This document shows, in pieces, positions 1 through 5,040 of a stretch of DNA of 5,698 nt; the first letter of the stretch is position 1; each line of letters opens with the position of its first letter. This stretch comes from an uncultured Collinsella sp. (GTDB lineage: Bacteria > Actinomycetota > Coriobacteriia > Coriobacteriales > Coriobacteriaceae). The stretch lies in assembly GCA_900555745.1 (NCBI GenBank), contig USMH01000071.1:1-5698 (forward strand), read 5' to 3'. A program made the translations under genes and the position numbers. The notes under the pieces were generated by a model. The model saw nothing but the letters and a program-made list of their open reading frames with translations, was not told the origin of the DNA and did no database searches.

Positions 1-757
1 CCTCGGAGCCCATGACGAGCGCCACGCGGCCCTCGAAGGGAGCATCCCAGCAACTACCTTCGGCGTGCTCGGAGGCACCGCCCACCCAAAAGCCAGCGGC
101 CTTAAGACCATCGAGCGCACGGGCGATGTTGGGCACCTGTGCGATAGGCAGATGCATGACGGCGCCGGCTGAAGTCTTGTAGCTGCCCACGGTCACGCCG
201 GCGGCACGCTTGTTAGCGATGACGACGCCAGCCGCGCCCACAACCTCGGCGGAGCGCACGATGGCGCCAAAGTTGCCGTCGTCAGTCACATGGTCGAGCA
301 CGACGACGAGCGCCGGTCCGTCACCCGCGCGGTCGAGAATGTCGGCGACATCGGCGTAAGGGAAGTTGCCAACCTCGAGCGCAACGCCCTGGTGAGCGCC
401 GTGGCTCGATAGCGCATCGAGCTGTGCGCGTGGCACGTACTTAATGCGGACACCCGCGGCGTTGAGATCGTCGACCAGGCGCGACAAGGCGGCATCGCGC
501 TCCCCGCCCTCGGCAATGAGCGCGCACTTGATGGGAAAACCAGTGCGCAGCGCCTCGGCGGCTGCACGACGACCTTCGATAAACTCGCCCTTGGGAGCCT
601 GGACAGCGTCGCGGTTGCGATCGCGCTGCGGACGTGCGGCCTGGGTGCGATCGCGCTGGCCCTTGGGAGCGGCAGCGCGGTCATTGCGGCGAATCGGACG
701 CGAGCCAGAAGCAGCCTGCTTGCCGCCACGAGGCGCACGCTTGCGATTGTCGGCCAT
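1..757 (-). CDS. rlmB: 23S rRNA 2'-O-ribose methyltransferase, SpoU/TrmH family, RlmB-like (3' end outside window)
   Basis: SPOUT-class methyltransferase that puts a 2'-O-methyl group on a 23S rRNA ribose (G2251 in E. coli RlmB) using S-adenosylmethionine. The frame is open from ATG at 757 to the left edge, giving 252 residues. Residues 1-57 are a low-complexity basic tail rich in Arg, Gln and Ala that most RlmB proteins lack or have shorter. From E58 (EFIEGRRAAAEAL) the L30e-like substrate-binding domain begins, reaching about residue 130. SPOUT motif 1 is DDGNFGAIVRSAE, with N162 and R168, and motif 2 starts at VMGSE (residues 248-252), where the window cuts it. Motif 3 and the stop lie outside. 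The start is set by AGGAGGT six bases upstream. It lies downstream of cysS, as in many Gram-positive genomes, but behind a terminator. TrmH or another family member is possible; the EGR..A.EAL domain and cysS linkage favour RlmB. Confidence 0.9.
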   Translation of the reverse strand, partial: MADNRKRAPRGGKQAASGSRPIRRNDRAAAPKGQRDRTQAARPQRDRNRDAVQAPKGEFIEGRRAAAEALRTGFPIKCALIAEGGERDAALSRLVDDLNAAGVRIKYVPRAQLDALSSHGAHQGVALEVGNFPYADVADILDRAGDGPALVVVLDHVTDDGNFGAIVRSAEVVGAAGVVIANKRAAGVTVGSYKTSAGAVMHLPIAQVPNIARALDGLKAAGFWVGGASEHAEGSCWDAPFEGRVALVMGSE

Positions 758-763
758 AAAGTG

Positions 764-770
764 ACCTCCT
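764..770 (-). promoter_or_regulatory. Strong ribosome binding site of rlmB
   Basis: The minus strand reads AGGAGGTCACTTTATG, a full anti-16S match (AGGAGGT) six bases before the ATG at 757. It fixes the start of rlmB and keeps the basic N-terminal tail in the protein. It is the strongest Shine-Dalgarno sequence in the window. Confidence 0.85.
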
Positions 771-790
771 AAATACAACTATCAAACGAA

Positions 791-832
791 ACAAAATAAA
801 CGACCGCCCATGAATATTAATTCGGGCGGTCG
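791..832 (-). terminator. Intrinsic terminator downstream of cysS, upstream of rlmB
   Basis: A perfect 9-bp GC-rich stem joins 801-809 (plus strand CGACCGCCC) to 824-832 (GGGCGGTCG). A further 4 bp, 812-815 with 820-823, form inside it past a two-base bulge, closing a four-base loop. Read on the minus strand it is followed by TTTATTTTGTTT. This is the form of a rho-independent terminator for the disA-cysS operon, although the T-run is broken by A and G, so some read-through into rlmB is possible. The plus-strand exit has no T-run directly after the stem. Confidence 0.72.
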
Positions 833-835
833 GTA

Positions 836-937
836 CGGGTTTTCCAAGTGCCCGAGATTGCCGTGAAAGAGGAGCGACGCGTACTTGAGTACGCGAGCGA
901 CGGTTTGAACGGCAAGGTCGGGTGCTTGGGAAACCCG
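836..937. repeat. Long imperfect inverted repeat in the cysS-rlmB gap
   Basis: Arms 836-864 and 909-937 pair over 29 positions with only two adjacent mismatches (856/917 and 857/916), if three wobble pairs are allowed. The centre, 878-885 with 888-895, is a separate 8-bp palindrome (CGCGTACT and AGTACGCG). Between them lie two purine-rich 13-nt strands of equal length, 865-877 and 896-908. GAGCGAC occurs as a direct repeat at 872-878 and 895-901, flanking the central palindrome. The three wobbles (843/930, 849/924, 850/923) are G-U pairs only in plus-strand RNA; in minus-strand RNA they are A-C mismatches. It fills nearly all the space between the cysS stop and the terminator. I do not recognise it as a named element; it may be a dispersed intergenic repeat or a structured RNA. 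Confidence 0.75.
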
Positions 938-943
938 CGGGGA

Positions 944-2410
944 TCAGAGAGATTTGATACGAGTGCCGGCGGCAGTATCTTCAATCGTCAGGCCCAGGTC
1001 CTTGAGCTGATCGCGGATGGCATCTGCCAGATCCCAGTTCTTGGCGGCACGGGCCTCGGCGCGGGCCTCGAGAATCTTGGCAGCAGCCTCGTCCACGTCG
1101 TCGCCCGTATAGGCAACCAGACCGGCGGCAACGCCCAGCAGACCCAGCGGCAGCTCGACCTTGGGCTCGGGAAGCTCGACGCCAAACGTATCGAGCAACT
1201 CGGCCAGCGTGTCGGCGGCGGCAAGCGCGGCGGCCTTGTCGGCAGCGTCGCCCGCCTGCTCCAGGTACTGGTTGCATTCAGTGACAAAGCCAAAGACGGC
1301 GCCCATGGCACCGGCGGTGTTAAAGTCGTCGTCCATGCACTCCTTAAAGGCGGCGCGGGTCTCGGCGGCCTTGGCGGCAAACGCCTCGGATGCTGCCTCA
1401 TCGGCATCGGCCGTCGCATGGTTCGCGGCCCAGCGCAGGTTCTCGACCGTACCGGCGATACGCGTGAGCGAGTTCTCGGCACCCTCCAGGCGCTCCCAAG
1501 AAAAGTCGAGCGGCGAGCGATAGCTCGTCTGCAGCATCAGCAGGCGCAGGGCCGCGGCAGAGTGCTGCTCGAGCACCTCGGCCAGCGTAAAGAAGTTTCC
1601 GAGCGACTTGGACATCTTCTCGCCGTCTACCAGCAGCATGCCCGTGTGCATCCAGGTGTTGGAGAAGCCCTGGTGCCAGGCGCAGGTGGCCTGGGCGCAC
1701 TCGTTCTCGTGATGCGGGAAGGCAAGGTCGGAGCCGCCGCCGTGGATGTCAATCGGGGTGCCCAGGTAGCGGTGCACCATGGCGGCGCACTCGGTGTGCC
1801 AACCGGGACGGCCCTCGCCCCAGGGGCTCGGCCAGCTGGGCTCGCCGGGCTTGGCGGCCTTCCACAGGGCAAAGTCGAGCGGGTCGTTCTTGTCCTCGTT
1901 CTCCTCGATGCGCGCGCCAACCATAAGGTCGTCGATGTTGCGGCCCGAGACCTGACCATAGTTGGGATCGCTGCGCACGGCAAAGTACACATCGCCGTTA
2001 TCGGCGGCGTAAGCATGGCCCTGCTCGATGAGCGTCTTGATCATGGCGATCATGGGGCCGATCTCCTTGGTGGCGCGGGGGCGCACATCGGGATCGAGCA
2101 CGTTGGCGGCGCGCATGACGCCGATGAACTTGTCGGAGAACTCCGTCGCGACCTCGGCGGCCGTACGGCCCTGCTCGTTGGCGCGCTTGATGATCTTGTC
2201 ATCGACATCGGTGAGGTTCTGGGCGAATGTGACCTCGTAGCCGCTCGCGATGAGCCAGCGACGAATTACGTCAAAGCTGATGAACGTGCGGGCGTTGCCG
2301 ATGTGGATGTTGTCGTAGACCGTGGGGCCGCACACGTACATGCGGACCTTGCCGGACTCGATGGGCTGGAACTCTTCCTTTTTATGGGTAGCGCTGTTGT
2401 AGATACGCAT
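944..2410 (-). CDS. cysS: Cysteinyl-tRNA synthetase
   Basis: Class I aminoacyl-tRNA synthetase that activates cysteine with ATP and charges tRNA-Cys in the cytoplasm. It has 488 residues, about 25 more than the E. coli enzyme. The nucleotide-binding signature is HIGN (residues 36-39, variant of HIGH) and the second is KMSKS (265-269). The tight zinc site that selects cysteine is present: C27 in YVCGPT, C208 in GWHTEC, and H233 and E237 in FPHHENE. The C-terminus has the usual ADAIRDQLKDLG helix and a final EDTAAGTR segment of the tRNA-binding region. Start at 2410 has AAGGAG six bases upstream, inside the end of ispF, and is only 3 nt past the ispF stop, so translation is probably coupled. 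It is the last gene before the inverted repeat and terminator. The plus strand is also open across the whole gene, which I take as a composition effect. Confidence 0.97.
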   Translation of the reverse strand: MRIYNSATHKKEEFQPIESGKVRMYVCGPTVYDNIHIGNARTFISFDVIRRWLIASGYEVTFAQNLTDVDDKIIKRANEQGRTAAEVATEFSDKFIGVMRAANVLDPDVRPRATKEIGPMIAMIKTLIEQGHAYAADNGDVYFAVRSDPNYGQVSGRNIDDLMVGARIEENEDKNDPLDFALWKAAKPGEPSWPSPWGEGRPGWHTECAAMVHRYLGTPIDIHGGGSDLAFPHHENECAQATCAWHQGFSNTWMHTGMLLVDGEKMSKSLGNFFTLAEVLEQHSAAALRLLMLQTSYRSPLDFSWERLEGAENSLTRIAGTVENLRWAANHATADADEAASEAFAAKAAETRAAFKECMDDDFNTAGAMGAVFGFVTECNQYLEQAGDAADKAAALAAADTLAELLDTFGVELPEPKVELPLGLLGVAAGLVAYTGDDVDEAAAKILEARAEARAAKNWDLADAIRDQLKDLGLTIEDTAAGTRIKSL

Positions 2411-2413
2411 TCG

Positions 2414-2908
2414 TTACTCCTTAACGGTTTTCTGTAGCAGGCAGACGGCCCAGGCGCCGATTCCCTCGCCCTGGCCTTCCCAACCGAGCTTTTCGGTCGT
2501 AGTGGCGGCGACGCCCACGTTTTCGACGTCAACGCCCAGGGCATGGGCAAGGTTGGCGCGCATGGCATCGCGGTGCGGGGTGATCTTGGGTTGCTGACAG
2601 GCAATGGTGCAATCGGCATCGACAAACTCGAAGCCCAGCTCGCGCGCATAGCCCATCACGCGAGCGAGCAGCACCATCGAATCAGCACCCTCATAGGCGG
2701 GGTCGGTATCGGGGAATAGCTTGCCGATGTCTCCCCCGCGACAGGCGCCCAGAATGGCGTCGGCCAAGGCGTGCGCGAGCACATCGGCATCCGAGTGGCC
2801 CATCAGGCCGCGCTCGTAGGGAATGTCGACACCGCCGATGATACATCGACGCCCCTCCACCAGACGGTGAACGTCGTAGCCATGGCCAATGCGCAGGTTA
2901 CTGAACAT
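2414..2908 (-). CDS. ispF: 2-C-methyl-D-erythritol 2,4-cyclodiphosphate synthase
   Basis: Converts CDP-methylerythritol 2-phosphate into the cyclic diphosphate MEcPP with release of CMP, in the non-mevalonate isoprenoid pathway; the family is a homotrimer with active sites between subunits. It has 164 residues, near the usual 155-165. Metal ligands are visible: D12 and H14 in GHGYDVHRL, and H46 after GHSDADV. FPDTDPAYEGADS (65-77) and the C-terminal ATTTEKLGW...GEGIGAWAV block (135-154), which contacts the nucleotide, are near consensus. I chose ATG at 2908 because the family starts just before RIGHG and a purine-rich GAGAGGA lies upstream; an in-frame ATG at 2941 would add eleven atypical residues. 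Its first 11 bases overlap the end of ispD, and cysS follows 3 nt after its stop. Confidence 0.97.
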   Translation of the reverse strand: MFSNLRIGHGYDVHRLVEGRRCIIGGVDIPYERGLMGHSDADVLAHALADAILGACRGGDIGKLFPDTDPAYEGADSMVLLARVMGYARELGFEFVDADCTIACQQPKITPHRDAMRANLAHALGVDVENVGVAATTTEKLGWEGQGEGIGAWAVCLLQKTVKE

Positions 2909-3626
2909 GGGGAAGGTCCTCTCCCTCGGCCATGCGGCCAAGCAGAATCGCGGTTACGGGACGCAGGTCCTCGGGCACCGTCACCTTAAGGTTATCGCGC
3001 GGGCTCTGGACGCAGCGGACGCGCCCACCCATGCGCTCGACCAGCGACGAATCATCGGTGCCGATAAAGCCCTCGGCAATGGCTGCAGCATGGGCGCGCT
3101 TCATAGCATCGACGCTAAAGATCTGCGGCGTCTGCGCTGCCCAGTAGAGCTCACGCGGCGGCGTCTCGACGATATTATCGCCGTCAACGATCTTGAGCGT
3201 GTCGATCGCGGGCTGACCGCACACGACACCGTCGAGGGCACGGTCGCTCACGAGCACGTCGATAGCGTGGTCGATGGCCTCGGTCGTAATGAGCGGACGA
3301 GCGCCGTCGTGGATGGCGACATATTCGAAACCCGCCGGAACCGCATGCACGCCGGCACGGGTGGAATCCTGACGGGTATCGCCGGCATCGGCAAAGCTGA
3401 TGGGCGTGTCATAGTCAAACGGGTCGATGGCCAGGCGGCGCATCTCGGCACGGCGCTCGGCAGGGCAAACCACGACGATATGGCCGACCTTGTCGCTACG
3501 ATCGAACGCGCGGATGGACCAGCTCATGAGCGGACGGCCCGCCACGTTAACGAGCTGCTTGCCGCCGGGATTTCCAAAGCGCTGGCCGCTGCCGCCGGCA
3601 ACGACCACGGCGCATACGGGCGCCAT
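2898..3626 (-). CDS. ispD: 2-C-methyl-D-erythritol 4-phosphate cytidylyltransferase
   Basis: Transfers CMP from CTP to methylerythritol 4-phosphate, giving CDP-methylerythritol and pyrophosphate, in the isoprenoid pathway just upstream of the IspF branch. It has 242 residues, normal for the family. The N-terminal nucleotide loop is VVAGGSGQRFG (8-18) with R16, followed by K23 in NPGGKQ; most family members have PKQ here, so the Pro before Lys has become Gly. HDGARP (106-111), DTLK (142-145), QTPQ (165-168), TDDSSLVE (190-197) and NLKVT (212-216, with K214) are all in order. The ATG at 3626 shares one base with the disA stop (TAATG), so it is probably translated by coupling. Its stop lies inside ispF. 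The enzyme looks intact. Confidence 0.96.
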   Translation of the reverse strand: MAPVCAVVVAGGSGQRFGNPGGKQLVNVAGRPLMSWSIRAFDRSDKVGHIVVVCPAERRAEMRRLAIDPFDYDTPISFADAGDTRQDSTRAGVHAVPAGFEYVAIHDGARPLITTEAIDHAIDVLVSDRALDGVVCGQPAIDTLKIVDGDNIVETPPRELYWAAQTPQIFSVDAMKRAHAAAIAEGFIGTDDSSLVERMGGRVRCVQSPRDNLKVTVPEDLRPVTAILLGRMAEGEDLPHVQ

Positions 3627-4693
3627 TATGCGTTCCCCTGTTTGGTGCCCTTCATGCGGTACAGCGAGTCCGCAAGAATGGCAGGGTTGTTGACGCCAAA
3701 GTCGCCCAAGCGCTCCGGATCCTCGCTGATGTCGTCCATGAGCTCCTGCAGCGAGCCGTACTCGTCAACGATCTTCTCGGCCACGCCGTCGCGCACGACG
3801 GACACGCGCGAAAGCGTGCGCAGGCCCAGCGGCGTCATGACGGAGTCCTCGTCCAAGTCGTCATAGCCCAGAACTGCCGCCACGTGCTGCGGGTCGGACA
3901 GGTCCTTAGGCGTCATACGGCTCAGCTCGGCGCGAATCTTCTCGGCGTTGGCCTCAGAGGAATCGCTTGCGTAGTCGCGGATCATCAAGTCGTATTCGGT
4001 ATCCATGCTGGAGCCCGCGAGCTGCTCGAGCTGCATCTGCACGAGCTTGCCCTGGTTACCCAGCTTGACGATGCAATCCTTAAGCTCGGTCTTTGCCTGC
4101 TGCATGATCTCGAAGCTCGAGAAAATACCGGTAATGTCGGCGAGCGTGACGTAGTCGTCGAGCTCAAGGGCCGTCAGGCGCAGCAAGGAGCGATCGAGCG
4201 ACTGACGGGTGGTCTGAAGCGTGGCGACGAGCTGGTTGACCGAGCTCATGATGGTGGTGACGGGCTGAATCTCGTAGCTCTTGCCGTGAACGTACACGTT
4301 AACGACGGCACGGCGAGCCGAAACCGAGATCACGATGGCATCGGTGAGCACCGACATGCGAGCGGCAGTACGGTGACGCATGCCCGTCTCACTCGTGGCG
4401 AGCGAGGGATCGGGATTGAGGTGGAAGTTGGCGCGCAGGATCTGGGTGAGGTCGCCATCGATAACGATGGCGCCGTCCATCTTGGAAAGCTCGAACAGGC
4501 GGTTCGAGGTAAACGAAATGTTGAGCGGGAAGCCGTCGTTACCGGCGGCGAGCACGTTTTCGGTGTCGCCGACACAGATAAGGGCGCCCAGGTGACCAGC
4601 AATGATCATGTCGAGGGCGGTGCGGATCGGCTGGCCAGGTGCCGTCAGGCGAATGGCCTGTTCCATACGCTTTTGCAGCTCGTTCTTATCCAA
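3626..4693 (-). CDS. disA: DNA integrity scanning diadenylate cyclase DisA
   Basis: Condenses two ATP into cyclic di-AMP. The family forms an octamer whose C-terminal helix-hairpin-helix (HhH) domains bind branched DNA and lower cyclase activity. It has 355 residues, close to the usual 350-360. The N-terminal DAC domain (about 1-145) carries both catalytic signatures, DGA (73-75) and GMRHRTAAR (104-112). A helical linker follows, then an HhH region from about 285. Its first hairpin looks ordinary (LSRVSVVRDGVAEKIV), but the second, where Gly-x-Gly is normal, reads DFGVNNPAIL (331-340). Catalysis should be intact; DNA sensing may differ. The start is TTG at 4693: no in-frame ATG or GTG lies between it and the upstream stop at 4727-4729, and GGGAG sits seven bases before it. 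It heads the ispD-ispF-cysS block and diverges from mntP. No radA is adjacent in the window. Confidence 0.95.
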   Translation of the reverse strand: MDKNELQKRMEQAIRLTAPGQPIRTALDMIIAGHLGALICVGDTENVLAAGNDGFPLNISFTSNRLFELSKMDGAIVIDGDLTQILRANFHLNPDPSLATSETGMRHRTAARMSVLTDAIVISVSARRAVVNVYVHGKSYEIQPVTTIMSSVNQLVATLQTTRQSLDRSLLRLTALELDDYVTLADITGIFSSFEIMQQAKTELKDCIVKLGNQGKLVQMQLEQLAGSSMDTEYDLMIRDYASDSSEANAEKIRAELSRMTPKDLSDPQHVAAVLGYDDLDEDSVMTPLGLRTLSRVSVVRDGVAEKIVDEYGSLQELMDDISEDPERLGDFGVNNPAILADSLYRMKGTKQGNA

Positions 4694-4700
4694 GGCATCG

Positions 4701-4705
4701 CTCCC
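4701..4705 (-). promoter_or_regulatory. Ribosome binding site of disA, supports a TTG start
   Basis: The minus strand reads GGGAGCGATGCCTTG, with GGGAG seven bases before TTG at 4693. The ATG at 4698 in the same stretch is out of frame with DisA and too close to GGGAG to use it well. This makes TTG the best start and suggests modest translation of disA. Confidence 0.65.
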
Positions 4706-4829
4706 ATCGTATACGCTCCATAAACGTCAATAAGTTTCTCACGGTTTGCCCCTGTGACGCCCGCAAAATTCGATGCTTACAGAATGAGCGAACACAGCTG
4801 AGAGCCCCAATCCAAATGAGCTGCTTATG
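4706..4829. other. Divergent disA-mntP intergenic segment, no gene seen
   Basis: This stretch should hold the start of the disA-cysS transcript and upstream promoter parts of mntP. On the minus strand a TTGACG (4725-4730) resembles a -35 box, but no fitting -10 lies 16-18 bases after it, so I do not call a disA promoter. The segment is less GC-rich than the genes on either side. I see no tRNA, no operator-like palindrome and no convincing small ORF. Confidence 0.5.
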
Positions 4830-4838
4830 TGGTAGCAT
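4830..4838 (+). promoter_or_regulatory. Possible extended -10 promoter of mntP
   Basis: TGGTAGCAT at 4830-4838 fits an extended -10 (TGn followed by TAnnAT, four of six to TATAAT). It would place transcription start near 4845, just before the first helix of the riboswitch at 4853. There is no good -35 box (ATCCAA at 4810-4815 with 17-base spacing), which extended -10 promoters can tolerate. The position relative to the aptamer is the main support. Confidence 0.4.
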
Positions 4839-4852
4839 CGGGATTCGCATAA

Positions 4853-4950
4853 ATGAGGGAGTAGTCGCGTGATCGGGTTCGCCTCCGGTGGCGCGGCAAG
4901 TCAACACACTGGCCGATGCGGCCTGGCTTGCCTTAATGAACGAGACTCGT
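4853..4950 (+). promoter_or_regulatory. yybP-ykoY family manganese riboswitch aptamer
   Basis: The conserved parts occur in order. P1 pairs ATGAG (4853-4857) with CTCGT (4946-4950). The first-loop signature GGGAGTAG (4857-4864) directly follows the 5' strand of P1. Then a hairpin arm (4866-4869 with 4892-4895, extended by 4872-4876 with 4885-4889), a second arm GCAAG (4896-4900) with CTTGC (4927-4931), the loop GTCAACACA (4900-4908), and a GGCC/GGCC tip (4911-4914 with 4920-4923). AACGAGA (4939-4945) leads into the 3' strand of P1. In the family the two loops dock to form the Mn2+ site. The gene downstream is mntP, a classic target of this class. Helix assignments are by eye; the class identity is firm because signatures and target agree. 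Confidence 0.88.
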
Positions 4951-4988
4951 GGCTGTGCGCGCAACGCGTACGCCACGGGTCTTTTTTG
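4944..4988 (+). terminator. Riboswitch-controlled intrinsic terminator in the mntP leader
   Basis: GACTCGTGGC (4944-4953) pairs with GCCACGGGTC (4972-4981) over 10 bp with one G-T wobble. After one bulged T (4954), 4955-4961 pairs with 4965-4971 over 7 bp, closing a CAA loop. Six T follow (4982-4987). The 5' arm includes the whole 3' strand of aptamer P1 (4946-4950), so aptamer and terminator cannot form together. That layout gives transcription only when the aptamer is held by ligand. Confidence 0.9.
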
Positions 4989-5024
4989 TTACTCCCCCAA
5001 GAGGTACACGCGGGCCCGCCCGCA

Positions 5025-5033
5025 GAGAGGGAG
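5025..5033 (+). promoter_or_regulatory. Ribosome binding site of mntP
   Basis: GAGAGGGAG lies seven bases before ATG at 5041 and fixes the start. The same frame is open back to a GTG at 4888, but that start would lie inside the riboswitch and translate through the terminator, giving an N-terminus foreign to the family. Confidence 0.8.
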
Positions 5034-5040
5034 CCAGACT

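Noticed and set aside
444..764. Plus-strand small open frame opposite rlmB
   Set aside because: It mirrors the RlmB N-terminal half, which has conserved motifs and a strong ribosome binding site.
836..937. Insertion sequence ends or a CRISPR repeat
   Set aside because: There is no transposase, no target-site duplication that I can see, and no regular repeat-spacer pattern. It is kept only as an inverted repeat of unknown type.
848..2437. Plus-strand open frame of 529 codons across all of cysS
   Set aside because: It is antisense to a gene with complete CysRS signatures. Its translation is Gly/Val/Leu-rich with no recognisable domain, it begins inside the inverted repeat, and there is no ribosome binding site. 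Long antisense frames are common in GC-rich genes.
2889..3866. Plus-strand open frame opposite ispD and part of disA
   Set aside because: It crosses three real genes and a gene junction, with no domain and no ribosome binding site.
3884..4723. Plus-strand open frame of 279 codons opposite disA
   Set aside because: It is antisense to a fully conserved DisA. The residue pattern is what reverse-complemented DisA codons give.
4723..4735. Promoter for disA built on TTGACG
   Set aside because: No acceptable -10 hexamer at 16-18 bases; the TATACG nearby is only 11 bases away.
4686..4976. Minus-strand open frame of 96 codons in the disA-mntP gap
   Set aside because: It overlaps the riboswitch terminator and runs into disA, with no domain and no good ribosome binding site.
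4888..5040. N-terminal extension of MntP from GTG at 4888
   Set aside because: It would run through the riboswitch and terminator, has no ribosome binding site, and is unlike the family N-terminus. ATG at 5041 has a good site.
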